Counted from the stretch's first letter, positions 1 through 9,724 are shown. The stretch is DNA of 64,000 nt from RYN-230 sp963768945 (GCA_963768945.1 CAVYJW010000003.1:2294001-2358000), one strand, 5' to 3'. A program made the numbers and translations. The notes: generated from the letters alone by a model not told the origin.

Positions 1-180
1 TACGGCCTGCCCTTCGGCGCCACGGTCTGGGCCGCCGGTTACGTCGTGCTCCCCGAAGCCGGGCTGTACCAGCCGATCTGGAAGTACGACGCGAAAACCC
101 TGGCCTGGGATCTGAGCGCGCACCTAGCCTACGGCGCGGGCACCGGGACCACGTTCTGGCTACTGACCAAAATCATTTGA
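1..180 (+). CDS. C-terminal part of a probable membrane protein (5' end outside window)
   Basis: The reading frame is open from base 1 and stops at TGA 178-180, giving the last 59 residues of a protein. The tail contains two hydrophobic stretches (FGATVWAAGYVVLPEAG near its start and YGAGTGTTFWLLTKII at the end) with an aromatic-rich link. This suggests a small integral membrane protein, perhaps of the YagU/DUF1440 kind, but that assignment is weak. A strong hairpin follows directly, so the transcript probably ends before phaC. Confidence 0.6.
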   Translation, partial: YGLPFGATVWAAGYVVLPEAGLYQPIWKYDAKTLAWDLSAHLAYGAGTGTTFWLLTKII

Positions 181-195
181 CCGAACGTTCAGCCA

Positions 196-246
196 CCTGG
201 CGTCCAGGCGGACCAGCCAGCGCCGCCCTTCCGCCCGGACGCCAGG
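196..246 (+). terminator. Hairpin after the first gene
   Basis: CCTGGCGTCC at 196-205 pairs with GGACGCCAGG at 237-246, and the stem continues inward as GGCGG/CCGCC after one mismatch. It lies 16 nt after the stop at 180 and upstream of phaC. No T-run follows, as is usual in high-GC actinobacteria. Confidence 0.5.
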
Positions 247-398
247 CGGATGGTCAGGGGCTCCCCCGCCGCTGCGCTCATCTGGGGCTTCCCACGGCGG
301 GAGCCTGTGCCCGCAGAACCATGCCTGACCCCCGGTTCGTAACGAGCGACCAATGGAAGAACGCGTCCCGCTGCTTAGGCTCCTCTGGAGGAGAGATC

Positions 399-2102
399 AT
401 GAGCCCTGACAGCGAGACGATCAGATCAGCCCCGGCGGATGCCGTGGCGGCACCCCTAGACCTGCTGCTCACTGACGCGGCCATCGGCGCGCTGCGCCGG
501 GTGAACCTGGGTGGTTCCGGCCTGCGCCTGGCCGCGGCGCTGGCTGGCCGACCCCGGCTTGTCGCCGGGCGGGGAAGTCAGCTGCTGGGTGAGGTGGCCC
601 GCATCGCGGTGGGCACGTCGCAGGTACAGCCGTCCAGGCGCGACCGCCGGTTCGCCGATCCGGGATGGGCGGGCAATCCGCTGCTGCGCCGGGCGATGCA
701 GGTGTACCTGGCTGCCGCGGGGACCGTGGAAGGGGTGGTGGCCGACGCCGGCCTGGACTGGGCAGACTCCGAACGCGTTGGTCTCGGGGTGACCAACCTG
801 ATCGACGCGCTGGCCCCGAGCAATAACCCGCTGCTCAACCCCGCGGCGCTGAAGGCCGCCATCGACACCGGCGGCGGCAGCGCCCTGGCGGGCCTCCGGC
901 ATTTCGTCGGCGACATGGCCGCCGCGCCGCGGGTGCCGTCGATGGTCGAGCCGGACGCGTTCGAGGTCGGGGTAGACCTCGCCGTCACGCCTGGGTCGGT
1001 GATCTTGCGGACGCCGGTGTTCGAGCTGATCCAGTACCGCCCGGCCACGGCCGCAGTGCGGCAGGTCCCGTTGCTGATCGTGCCGCCGACGATCAACAAG
1101 TTCTACGTGATGGACCTGGCGCCCGGCCGGAGCCTGGCAGAGTACCTGACCGGCAGCGGCATGCAGGTGTTCATGATCTCGTGGCGCAACCCGGACGCCC
1201 GGCACGCGGCATGGGACTTCAACACCTACGGGCAGGCCGTCCTGGATGCCATGGACGCCGCGGCACGCATCACCGGAAGCGAGCAGACCGCGCTCATGGG
1301 AGCCTGCTCCGGCGGGGTCATCTCCGCGATGGTGGCCGGACACCTGGCGCACACCGGCCAGCAGGACCGGCTCGCCGCGTTCACCCTCATGGTCACCGTG
1401 CTGGACGAGGAGAGGGCGGGCCTGGCCGGCGCCGTGATCGACGAGCGGACTGTGCGGCTGGCCGCGGCTGCATCGCGGGCGCGCGGCTACCTGGACGGCC
1501 GATCGCTGGCCGAGGTGTTCGCCTGGCTGCGCCCGAACGACCTGATCTGGAACTACTGGGTCAACAACTACCTGCTCGGACGCAAGCCGCCACCGTTCGA
1601 CATCCTGTTCTGGAACGCGGACACCACCCGGATGGCCGCGGGCCTGCACCGGGACTTCCTCCAGCTGGGCGTCACGAACGCGCTGGTCCGGCCCGGCGGG
1701 GTGACCATGCTGGGCTCGCCGGTGGACCTGGCGGCGATCGACCGCGACAGTTACCTGGTCGCCGGGATCACCGACCACATCTGTCCCTGGCAGAGCTGCT
1801 ACCGATCGACCCAGCTGCTCGCCGGGCGCAACCGCTTCGTTCTTTCCACCAGCGGGCACGTCGCCGCGATGGTGAACCCGCCCGGAAACGACAAGGCGAG
1901 GTACCAGGTGGCCAAGGACTGTCCGGAGGATCCGCAGGGGTGGCTGCGGCGCGCGGAGACCGCTCACGGCTCCTGGTGGCCGGACTACGCGGGCTGGCTG
2001 GCCGAGCGTTGCGGGGAGGAGAAGGCCGCCCCCGCCGAGCCCGGCGGTGGCGGGCTGGTGCCGATCTGCGACGCACCGGGAACCTACGTCTATGACCATT
2101 GA
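399..2102 (+). CDS. phaC: Poly(3-hydroxyalkanoate) synthase PhaC
   Basis: Polymerises (R)-3-hydroxyacyl-CoA into polyhydroxyalkanoate on the granule surface. The 567-aa product has the PHA synthase lipase-like box GACSGG, with nucleophile Cys near residue 303. The catalytic Asp lies in GITDHICPW and the His in STSGHVAAMVNPP, which matches the family's SGH-x-A-x-x-NPP signature. The length is typical of a class I/II-like synthase that needs no PhaE/PhaR subunit. I chose ATG 399 because GGAGGAGAG sits just upstream; the open frame extends back to 177 but shows no family similarity there. The last 11 nt overlap phaZ, so the two are probably translationally coupled. Confidence 0.93.
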   Translation: MSPDSETIRSAPADAVAAPLDLLLTDAAIGALRRVNLGGSGLRLAAALAGRPRLVAGRGSQLLGEVARIAVGTSQVQPSRRDRRFADPGWAGNPLLRRAMQVYLAAAGTVEGVVADAGLDWADSERVGLGVTNLIDALAPSNNPLLNPAALKAAIDTGGGSALAGLRHFVGDMAAAPRVPSMVEPDAFEVGVDLAVTPGSVILRTPVFELIQYRPATAAVRQVPLLIVPPTINKFYVMDLAPGRSLAEYLTGSGMQVFMISWRNPDARHAAWDFNTYGQAVLDAMDAAARITGSEQTALMGACSGGVISAMVAGHLAHTGQQDRLAAFTLMVTVLDEERAGLAGAVIDERTVRLAAAASRARGYLDGRSLAEVFAWLRPNDLIWNYWVNNYLLGRKPPPFDILFWNADTTRMAAGLHRDFLQLGVTNALVRPGGVTMLGSPVDLAAIDRDSYLVAGITDHICPWQSCYRSTQLLAGRNRFVLSTSGHVAAMVNPPGNDKARYQVAKDCPEDPQGWLRRAETAHGSWWPDYAGWLAERCGEEKAAPAEPGGGGLVPICDAPGTYVYDH

Positions 2103-3042
2103 CACGTCCCGTCCCGGACCGGCCGGGGAAGAATGCCCGGGACCTTGCCTCGGCCGGGTCAAGCGAAGCCGCCTGGGCCGGCCCGGCCCGGCCGAGCGGA
2201 TGAGGATCCTGAGGGTCGGCGGCCGCGCTCTGCGGGTCGCGGTGCGGGAGGTAACCCCCCCGGGCGGACCGCCGCCCCTGCTGCTGTGCAACGGCATCGG
2301 CGCGAGCCTGGAGCTGTTCCAGCCCTTCGTCGACGAGCTAGATCCGCGGCGGGGAGTCATCCGGTTCGACATGCCGGGAATCGGCGGCTCGCCCGCCCCG
2401 GTGCTCCCCTATCACCTCAGCACGTCGGCGCCATTGCTGGCAGGCCTGCTCGACCAGCTTGGCTACGGGCAGGCCGACGTCCTGGGCATCTCCTGGGGCG
2501 GCGGGCTCGCGCAGCAGTTCGCGCTAAGCCGCCCGGACCGGGTACGCCGCCTGGTGCTGGTGGCGACCGGGCCAGGAGCACTGATGGTCCCCGGGGATCC
2601 GCGCGTCCTGCTGCGCATGCTCACGCCGCGACGCCACCGCGACCCCGGGCACGCGGCCCGCATCGCCGGCGAGCTGTACGGCGGCAGCGCGCGGAAAAAC
2701 CCGGCCGTGGCCCGGGACCTGCTGCACGCGACGACCCGCCTGGGCCCGGCCCGGGGCTACTACTACCAGCTGATCTCCAGCCTCGGCTGGACCAGCCTGC
2801 CGCGGCTACCGCGGCTGCGGCCTCCCACCCTGATCCTGGCCGGTGACGACGACCCGATCATCCCGCTGGTCAACGCGCGGATCATGCACCGGCTGATGAC
2901 AGAAAGCCAGCTGCACATTTATCATGGCGGCCACCTCGAGCTGGCCGCAGATGCCGAACGCATCGCCCCGGTCGTGGAGGCGTTCCTGGATGCCGACCTC
3001 ACCACACCGGAGAGCCAGGCCATGAAAGGAAGCCAGCCATGA
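2092..3042 (+). CDS. phaZ: Intracellular PHA depolymerase (alpha/beta hydrolase, PhaZ type)
   Basis: A 316-aa alpha/beta hydrolase resembling the medium-chain-length PHA depolymerase of pseudomonads. The nucleophile elbow is GISWGGG (Ser near residue 134), followed by the family-like MVPGDPRVLL segment. The acid is in LAGDDDPIIPL and the His in YHGGHLELA. It should hydrolyse stored PHA to 3-hydroxy acids, opposing PhaC. ATG 2092 lies inside the end of phaC (11-nt overlap), and the stop overlaps the next start as ATGA (3039-3042). This points to one tightly coupled PHA turnover operon. Confidence 0.9.
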   Translation: MTIDTSRPGPAGEECPGPCLGRVKRSRLGRPGPAERMRILRVGGRALRVAVREVTPPGGPPPLLLCNGIGASLELFQPFVDELDPRRGVIRFDMPGIGGSPAPVLPYHLSTSAPLLAGLLDQLGYGQADVLGISWGGGLAQQFALSRPDRVRRLVLVATGPGALMVPGDPRVLLRMLTPRRHRDPGHAARIAGELYGGSARKNPAVARDLLHATTRLGPARGYYYQLISSLGWTSLPRLPRLRPPTLILAGDDDPIIPLVNARIMHRLMTESQLHIYHGGHLELAADAERIAPVVEAFLDADLTTPESQAMKGSQP

Positions 3043-4249
3043 CGCAGGTGAACAGGCATCTCGGGGAATCCCTGGGGACGGACTTCTTCTCTGTCCGCGA
3101 GCAGTTCACCGACGAGCAGTGGTCGCACTTCATCGCCGTCCGGCGGTTCGTCGACGAGGAGGTCGTGCCGGTCGTCGGCCCGTACTGGGAGCGGGCCGAG
3201 ATCTGCTGGCCGCTGGTCAAGCGACTGCCCGAGCTCGGCATCGTCGGCGAGGACATCAAAGGATACGGGTGCGCCGGGATGAGCCCGATGGCGTGCGGGC
3301 TGGTCACGATGGAACTGCACCGCGGCGACGGCAGCCTGGGCGTGTTCCTCGGCGTGCATGCGGGCCTGGCCATGCTGTCGATCGCGATGTGCGGCTCGGA
3401 GGAGCAGAAGGCGCGATGGCTGCCCGGCCTGGCCCGGATGGACAAGCTGGGTGCGTTCGCGCTGACCGAACCGGAGCATGGCTCGGACTCGGTCGCCCTG
3501 GAAACCTCGGCCCGCCCAGTGAAGGGGGATGGGGAGGCGGGTGGGGGCTGGGTGCTGAATGGCCGCAAACGGTGGATCGGCCTGGGCACCGTCGCCGACC
3601 TGATCGTCGTCTGGGCTCGCAACACCGACGACGGCCAGGTCAACGCGTTCGTCGTGGAGAAAGGATCGCCGGGCTTCCAGGCGCAGGTCATCGAGGGAAA
3701 GGTGTCGCTGCGCTCGGTATGGCAGGCCGACATCACCCTGGACGAGGTGCGGGTGCCGGCTGAGAACCGGCTGCCTGGGGCGCGCTCGTTCAAGGACACC
3801 ACCCGGGTCCTGGCCACCACCCGCAGCACCTGCGCCTGGGCCGCGCTGGGCCACGCCACCGCCGCCTACGACACCGCCTTGCAGTACGCGCTGCAGCGGC
3901 GTCAGTTCGGCGAGCCGCTGGCCAGCTTCCAGATCATCCAGCAGCGGCTGGTGTCGATGCTGGCGGACCTGACCGCGATGCAGTTGTACTGCCTGCAGAT
4001 CGGCCGCCTGGCCAACGCCGCCGGCTGACCCCCACCGTGGCCGGGCTGGCCAAGATGCACAACACCCGCAAGGCCCGCGCGATAACCGCCGACGCCCGCG
4101 ACATGCTCGGCGGCAACGGCATCTTGCTCGAGTACCAGGTCGCCCGGCACATGGCCGATCTCGAGGCAATCCACACCTTCGAGGGCACCGAGACCATGCA
4201 GACGCTCATCGTCGGCCGCGCCATCACTGGCATCGGAGCTTTCGCGTAG
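3039..4249 (+). pseudogene. Acyl-CoA dehydrogenase split by a frameshift
   Basis: Residues from ATG 3039 match the acyl-CoA dehydrogenase fold and look closest to the glutaryl-CoA dehydrogenase-like group. Visible motifs include FALTEPEHGSD, the FAD-binding region WVLNGRKRWIG, and ALQRRQFGEPLASFQ. The frame ends at TGA 4026-4028 after LANAAG. The remaining third (PTVAGLAKMHNTRKAR, then ARDMLGGNGILLEYQVARHMADLEAIHTFEGTE) continues in another frame to 4249. One missing base near 4024 restores a roughly 403-aa enzyme. This is either a recent mutation or a sequencing error. The gene is coupled to phaZ by ATGA and probably fed beta-oxidation products to the PHA genes. Confidence 0.85.
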
Positions 4250-4311
4250 CTGAACACCGAGATCCGGACCGCCCCGGCCGGGGCTTTCGCTTAGCGGGTT
4301 CGCCGATCGCT

Positions 4312-4521
4312 TCAGATGCGGGAGGCAGGCCCGGCCGGCCACGAACGTGCCGCGGGTGTTTCCCGCATGCGGCGCCGGGACGCTTCGACCTCGGCCTCGG
4401 CGGCGGGGTACTGCGTCGCGGTGAACAGCGTCCGGTCCAGACGGATCCGGCTGCTGGCGTGGTCGACCTCGTACTTGTTCCGGGTGCCGCGCGGAATCTC
4501 GATCAGGACGTCAAATTCCAT
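4312..4521 (-). pseudogene. ppa: Inorganic pyrophosphatase with its centre deleted
   Basis: The first 38 codons (from ATG 4521) match the start of a soluble family I pyrophosphatase: FDVLIEIPRGTRNKYEVDH, then RIRLDRTLFTATQYPA. The frame then jumps into EAEVEASRRRMRE, which resembles the family's C-terminal helix. About 100 residues with the catalytic Asp cluster are missing, so the 69-aa product cannot be active. The cell must carry another ppa. The start overlaps the end of an acyl-CoA dehydrogenase relic. Confidence 0.75.
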
Positions 4522-4627
4522 GGTCGTCAGCCAGGTACCGGCCGCCCTTGATGGCCAGGATCTCGTTGCACCCGTCCTCGATCATCGACAGCCGGGCGTC
4601 CCGGAAGATCTTCTCGATAGGGCGCAT
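4511..4627 (-). pseudogene. C-terminal relic of a second acyl-CoA dehydrogenase
   Basis: Read from ATG 4627 the minus strand gives MRPIEKIFRDARLSMIEDG and then NEILAIKGGRYLAD before TGA. This matches the last helices of acyl-CoA dehydrogenases (consensus PVEKxxRDAKIxxIxEGTNEI). The upstream part of the enzyme is absent; the next 60 bases read IGFSIAHLSYFAGQ in another frame. The identification rests on about 33 residues only. Confidence 0.5.
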
Positions 4628-4795
4628 GATTGCGTGCCTGGCCGGCGAAGTAGCTCAGGTGCGCGATGGAGAAGCCGATCTGGAAGGATGGGCCTCTTCC
4701 TCGGGCCACCGGCACAACGGTTGTGCCGCCGTACCAACGCCCGGGGGCAGGCTTGATACCCGGGACCGACGACCGCCCGGACCGCCAGCCGGACA

Positions 4796-6310
4796 ATGAG
4801 CAGCGTGACGAACCTGGCCAAGAACCTGACGGACACCACCCGAATCCACGCCGGACGGGTGGCCGTGCGGGTGGACAACGCGGCGATGACGTACCGGGCC
4901 CTGGACGAGGCGAGCGCCCGGGTCGCCGGCCTGCTGCACGAGCGCGGCCTGAAGGCCGGCGACCGGGTCGGCATCATGATGCCCAACGTCGCTGAGGTCC
5001 CGGTGGTGTACTACGGCGTGCTCCGGGCCGGCGGCGTGGTCGTCCCGATGAACCCTCTGCTCAAAGCGCGGGAGGTCGCCTATTACCTGGGCGACTCCGG
5101 AGCCGGGCTGATCTTCGGGTGGCATGCGTTCGCGGACCAGGCACGCGCCGGCGCGGAGCAGGCCGAGGCGGAATTCATCGTCGTGGACGGGGTCAGCTTC
5201 CCCGATCTGCTGGCCTCCGCCGCCCCGGATGACCAGGTCGCGGACGCCGACGACGAGGACACCGCGGTGATCCTCTACACCTCCGGCACGACCGGCCACC
5301 CGAAGGGCGCCGAGCTCACCCACGGCAACCTCCTCAGCAACACCGAGGTGGCGCGGGCCGACATCGTCCGCGCGGGCCCGGACGACGTCATCTTCGGCGG
5401 GCTGCCGCTGTTCCACGTGTTCGGGCAGACCGTCGCGCTCAACGTGGCCGTGGCGTCCGGGGCGTGCCTCACCCTGCTGCCGCGGTTCGACCCCGAGCAC
5501 GCCCTGCGGATCATCGCCGGTCACCGGGTCACCGTCTTCGAAGGCGTGCCGACCATGTACGTGGCGCTGCTGCACCAGCCTGACCGCGCGGACTACGACA
5601 CCTCCGCGCTGCGGACGTGCATCTCCGGCGGCGCCGCCCTGCCGGTCGAGGTGCTCCGCGGGTTCGAGGAGGCGTTCGGGGTCCCGGTGCTCGAGGGATA
5701 CGGCCTGTCGGAGACCTCGCCGGTCGCCTCGTTCAACCATCCCGGCCGGGAGCGCAAGCCCGGCTCGATCGGCACCCCCATCCGGGACGTCCGGATGCGT
5801 GTCGTGGACGGCGAAGACCACGAGGTTCCGCAGGGTGAGGTGGGCGAGATCGTCATCCGCGGGCCGAACGTGATGAAGGGCTACTGGCATCGCCCCGAGG
5901 CCACCGCCGAGGCGATCCGCGACGGCTGGTTCCATACCGGTGACCTGGCCCGGGCCGACGAGGACGGTTACTTCTACATCGTGGACCGGAAGAAGGACCT
6001 GATCATCCGCGGCGGCTACAACGTCTACCCGCGGGAGATCGAGGAAGTGCTCTACGAGCATCCCGCGGTCGCCGAGGCCGCCGTGATCGGCCTGCCGCAC
6101 CCGGCCCTGGGCGAGGAGGTCGGTGCCGCGGTGGCCCTCAAGCGGGGGGCCGTCATCACCGCCGAGGAACTGCGCGACTACGTCAAAGGCCAGGTCGCAG
6201 CCTACAAGTACCCGCGCCACGTGTGGATCGTCGACGCGCTGCCCAAGGGCCCGACCGGCAAGATCCAGAAGCGGGATATCGTCATCCCGGCCGACCTGGT
6301 CGTCCCGTGA
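4796..6310 (+). CDS. Long-chain fatty acid--CoA ligase (FadD family)
   Basis: A 504-aa member of the ANL adenylating family that activates fatty acids with ATP and CoA. It carries the P-loop YTSGTTGHPKG (residues 161-171), the A5 motif YGLSETSPV, GWFHTGDLARADEDGYFYIVDRKKD (A7/A8) and the A10 lysine in PTGKIQKRD near the C terminus. Length and motifs are complete. No strong Shine-Dalgarno is visible before ATG 4796. With the PHA genes upstream it can supply acyl-CoA for beta-oxidation or polymer precursors; the exact chain length is unknown. Confidence 0.9.
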   Translation: MSSVTNLAKNLTDTTRIHAGRVAVRVDNAAMTYRALDEASARVAGLLHERGLKAGDRVGIMMPNVAEVPVVYYGVLRAGGVVVPMNPLLKAREVAYYLGDSGAGLIFGWHAFADQARAGAEQAEAEFIVVDGVSFPDLLASAAPDDQVADADDEDTAVILYTSGTTGHPKGAELTHGNLLSNTEVARADIVRAGPDDVIFGGLPLFHVFGQTVALNVAVASGACLTLLPRFDPEHALRIIAGHRVTVFEGVPTMYVALLHQPDRADYDTSALRTCISGGAALPVEVLRGFEEAFGVPVLEGYGLSETSPVASFNHPGRERKPGSIGTPIRDVRMRVVDGEDHEVPQGEVGEIVIRGPNVMKGYWHRPEATAEAIRDGWFHTGDLARADEDGYFYIVDRKKDLIIRGGYNVYPREIEEVLYEHPAVAEAAVIGLPHPALGEEVGAAVALKRGAVITAEELRDYVKGQVAAYKYPRHVWIVDALPKGPTGKIQKRDIVIPADLVVP

Positions 6311-6486
6311 GGCTACTGCCGCTCGCTCCCGCCGGCGCTGGCAAGGGCACGCAAGGCGAAGGGGTGTAGGCCGAGCCCGCGGCGCGAGGCGCTGACCCTG
6401 GCGCTGTATAACGGTACTGTGTGCGGCACCCCGATCGTGCACTACGAGCCGAAGCAGCTGGCCCGCGCGGGCGCGGGCCGAGCCCG

Positions 6487-7822
6487 ATGACTACACCACG
6501 GTCACCCGGGTCGGCGTGGGCGCCGTTCCGCCATGAAGCGTTCGCCGCCCTCTGGGGGGCCCAGTTCATCAGCAACATCGGCAGCTGGATGCAGACCGTC
6601 GGCGCAACCGGAACTCGTATCACCTGAGGAACGTCCGCAGGCCATCTCCCTCGGCGCGGTGAACCAGAACCTGGCCCGAGCGCTGGGCCCGGCGATCGGC
6701 GGGCTCATTCTCGCTGCCACCAGCGCCGGGACGGTGTTCCTGATCAACGCGGCGACATTCCTCGCCGTGCTGGGCGTGCTCGCCTGGTGGCGGGGCAGTA
6801 CGCGGCCCGCGCCCGTCCTGCCGCGCGAGCACCTCGGCGAGGCGGTCCGGGCCGGCGCCCGGTACGTCAGGGCCAGCCCGGCCTTGCATGCCATCCTGCT
6901 GCGCGCCGGCGTGTTCGTCTTCTTCGCCAGCGCGATCTGGGCCCTCCTGCCCGTGACCGCCCAATCCCAGCTGCACCTCGGCTCGGGCGGCTACGGCCTG
7001 CTGCTGGGGTGTGTCGGCGTCGGCGCGGTGGCTGGCGCGCTCCTGCTGCCTGCACTCAGGAACCGGCTCGGCCCGGGGACGGAGCTCGCGGCCGGCTCGA
7101 TCGCGCTCGCCTGCGTGGCACTTATCGTCGGCTATGTCCACATCACCGCGCTCGTCGCGGTATCCCTCGCCGTGGCCGGGATGGCGTGGATCCTGGCCCT
7201 GTCCACGCTGAACTCGCTGTATCAGCTGACGCTGCCGCAGTGGATCAAAGCCCGCGGCCTGTCCTTCTACCTCATCGTTTTCCAGGGCGGCAACGCCGTC
7301 GGCAGTGCCGTCCTGGGCATCACCGCCGAGCACCTGGGACTGTCCCCGACATTGCTGATCACCGCGGCCGGCCTGGCTCTCGGCCCGCTCGCCGGGCTGC
7401 GGTACCGCTTCCAGCCCATCCCGCCCGCGCAGCTCCTGCCCGCGGCCGAATGGCCGGTCCCCGACCTGACCGCCGGGGACCCCACCACCGGTCCGGTCAT
7501 GGTCACCGTGGAGTACTGGCCCCGCGACGGGCTGGAAGCCGAGCTGCTGGCCGCGCTGCGTGACGCGAGGTTCAGCCGGCGGCGCACCGGGGCCAGCGCG
7601 TGGCGCGTCTGGCAGGACGCCGCCGACCCCGCCCGGATCCTCGAGGAGTTCGTCGTCGCCTCCTGGGAGGAACACCTGCGTCAGCGCGACCGCGTTACCG
7701 CCCGTGACCAGGAGCGCCTGACCAGGATCCGGTCGATGACCGACCCCGGGCACCCCACAGCCGTCACCCACTGGCTCACACCCACCACTCCCCCGCACCG
7801 TCCCGGCCCCGGGAAGACATAA
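6487..7822 (+). pseudogene. MFS_3-family exporter with internal deletion and frameshift
   Basis: From ATG 6487 the product begins APFRHEAFAALWGAQF followed by ISNIGSWMQTVGA, the first helix of EntS/DUF894-like MFS exporters, and stops at 6627. In another frame from about 6614 the family resumes with ELVSPEERPQAISLGAVNQN. It then runs through six further hydrophobic helices and the C-terminal ferredoxin-like (ABM-type) domain (MVTVEYWPRDGLEAEL) to 7822. Roughly 110 residues carrying helices 2-4 and the cytoplasmic GxLADxxDRR-type loop are missing. The product cannot be a working transporter. Confidence 0.8.
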
Positions 7823-7981
7823 CGGCCCGCCCAGGCGACGGACTGCGCCCGGGCTGGCTGGCCTACCCCGGACGCAGGGGCCGGCCCGGGTGCCGGTCAG
7901 GGGGCGGCTGGATCGGAGACGGTTACTTGCTGTCGCGCCATAGAGGCGCGCTACCGGCTGCCCCTCGGCAGGTGCTCCGGA

Positions 7982-9286
7982 ATGTGTAAGAATCCGCAGG
8001 TGGAGATCGATCCTCCCGCGGTCGCCGAGCGGATGGCCGATGTCGCGGCGGCAGTTGCCCGCCGGGGCGTTGCGGTGTCAGAGGATGTCTACGAGGCGAT
8101 ACTCCAGGAGATCCCGCAGCTACGCGACGACAAGCCGGTGCTTACGCTGCTCGCCTCGAGCGTGGACAGCAACGTGGATACCTGCCTGCAGATCATGCAG
8201 CACCGGATCGACCTCGCCGCGGTGCGGGCTCCAGCCGCGGCGACCGAGTACGCGCGGCGGCTGGCCCAGCGGGGGACGCCGCTGACCGAGCTGCTGCGCG
8301 CCTACCGGGTCGGGCACGCGTGCTTCTCCGGCTGGATGCTCAAGGAACTGGCCCGCCAGGCCGGGGACGCGGAGATGATCGGCGCGGCCACGCTGAGCAT
8401 GTCCCGGGTGGTGGCTGGTTACATCGACCAGACTTCGGAGGAGATGGTCGTCGCCTACGCGCAGGCCCGGGAGCACTGGCTGCGGAACCGGAGCGCCGCG
8501 CGGGCCGCGCGGATCCGTGACCTGCTGGCGGGCGGGCGGATCGATGTGGGCGCCGCGGAGGCCACCTTGGGCTACCGGCTGCGCCAGTATCACGTGGGCC
8601 TGGTGTGCTGGGTGGGCGGAGAGGTGAGCGGCAGGGATGAGATCACCCGGCTGGAGCAGGCGATCGGGCACGTGGCGGGGAAGGCGGCCTGCCCGGCTCA
8701 TCCGGTGTTCCTGCCGCGCGACGAATCCAGCGCGTGGGCTTGGCTGCCGCTGGGGATCCGGGACACCTTCGATCCGGCGGCGGCGGCCGGTGCGGACGCG
8801 GATCTCCGTTTCGCCTTCGGCGACGCGGCGAAGGGGGCGGCAGGGTTCCGCTTGAGTCACCGGCAGGCCCTCGCGGCCCAGGCGGTCGCGCTCGCCACGG
8901 GGTCGCACGCGCCACGGGCGGTGGCGTTCGGCGAGGTTGCACCGATCGCAATGATGCTCGGGTCCGCTGAGCTGCTGCGGGCCTGGGTGCTCAGCACACT
9001 GGCGGGCCTGGCCGACGACGACGAGCATCACGCCCGGCTGCGCGAGACGCTACTGGTCTTCCTGCAGACCGGGGGGAGCTACAAGACGACTGCCGAGCAG
9101 CTGATGCTGCACAAGAACACGGTCCAGTACCGGATCCGCAAGGCGGAGGAGAGCCTGGGACGGCCGGTGGGCGTGAACCGGTATGAGGTGGAACTGGCCC
9201 TGCAGGCCAGCCGCTGGCTCGGCTCGTCCGTGCTGCAGCCCGCCGCCGCCGGTCATGATCACGATCCCCGGGAGCGGGCGCGCTGA
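7982..9286 (+). CDS. PucR/CdaR-type transcriptional regulator
   Basis: A 434-aa regulator. The N-terminal half is an all-helical sensing region (DTCLQIMQHRID, LLRAYRVGHACFSGWML). The middle is a GGDEF-like degenerate domain. The C terminus is the PucR helix-turn-helix: ETLLVFLQTGGSYKTTAEQL followed by MLHKNTVQYRIRKAEESLGRP. Members bind DNA through this domain and respond to small metabolites. ATG 7982 lacks a clear Shine-Dalgarno sequence. The gene stands alone, with opposite-strand neighbours on the right, so its target cannot be told from context. Confidence 0.87.
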   Translation: MCKNPQVEIDPPAVAERMADVAAAVARRGVAVSEDVYEAILQEIPQLRDDKPVLTLLASSVDSNVDTCLQIMQHRIDLAAVRAPAAATEYARRLAQRGTPLTELLRAYRVGHACFSGWMLKELARQAGDAEMIGAATLSMSRVVAGYIDQTSEEMVVAYAQAREHWLRNRSAARAARIRDLLAGGRIDVGAAEATLGYRLRQYHVGLVCWVGGEVSGRDEITRLEQAIGHVAGKAACPAHPVFLPRDESSAWAWLPLGIRDTFDPAAAAGADADLRFAFGDAAKGAAGFRLSHRQALAAQAVALATGSHAPRAVAFGEVAPIAMMLGSAELLRAWVLSTLAGLADDDEHHARLRETLLVFLQTGGSYKTTAEQLMLHKNTVQYRIRKAEESLGRPVGVNRYEVELALQASRWLGSSVLQPAAAGHDHDPRERAR

Positions 9287-9340
9287 CCGGAAATCCGCGC
9301 AGACTTCACGGCGGAAAGAGAAGGCCTGGCCGACAGGGTA

Positions 9341-9658
9341 TTAGCGCCCGCTGGGTGGGTGCATGAGATCGTGCCAGGACTTCTCGGTGATGTGAACGTC
9401 GAAGTAGGACGCGGCGAGACGGATGTTTTCGAAGGCGAGCGCGCGGTCAGCGTCACTGACGTCGCTGACCTGATCGAATCGGCTGAGCGCGCTTCGCACG
9501 TGGCTTGCTGAGCTCAGCGGTTCCTTGCGCTGCCGCGGGAAGGCGTAGGCCGAGGCGGGCAGTTCGCGCCGTTCGGCGGCGTCCAGGTCACCGCCGAACT
9601 GCTCGGAATCGGGTGGCGGCTGCCAGGTCGGCGCGGGAGCGCGGGTCTGGTCGGGCAT
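9341..9658 (-). CDS. Small conserved protein (DUF6582-like)
   Basis: 105 aa, hydrophilic. The core reads LPASAYAFPRQRKEPLSSAS then HVRSALSRFDQVSDVSDADR, and the C terminus is VHITEKSWHDLM. It resembles the DUF6582 proteins, which are found in actinobacteria and phage-related contexts and whose function is unknown. A good ribosome site (AGGAAAGGAG) precedes ATG 9658. It is the last gene of a minus-strand group with the DUF2090 and DUF1275 genes, 66 nt after the former. Confidence 0.7.
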   Translation of the reverse strand: MPDQTRAPAPTWQPPPDSEQFGGDLDAAERRELPASAYAFPRQRKEPLSSASHVRSALSRFDQVSDVSDADRALAFENIRLAASYFDVHITEKSWHDLMHPPSGR

Positions 9659-9724
9659 CGTGATTCTCCTTTCCTGGCGCGGACGCCGAGCTTGCTGATC
9701 GGTGGTGCAGGCTGGTCATGCATG

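Larger units (their letters stand above)
4250..4795. other. Gene-poor gap filled with relics
   Basis: Apart from the truncated ppa and the dehydrogenase tail on the minus strand, I find no complete gene here. The stretch separates the phaC operon from the fadD ligase gene. Confidence 0.6.

Noticed and set aside
456..2372. 638-codon open frame on the minus strand opposite phaC
   Set aside because: It mirrors the codon structure of phaC, has no motif and is rich in Arg/Gly/Pro as expected for an antisense shadow in high-GC DNA.
4655..6442. 595-codon minus-strand frame opposite fadD
   Set aside because: No family similarity; the plus strand carries all ANL motifs.
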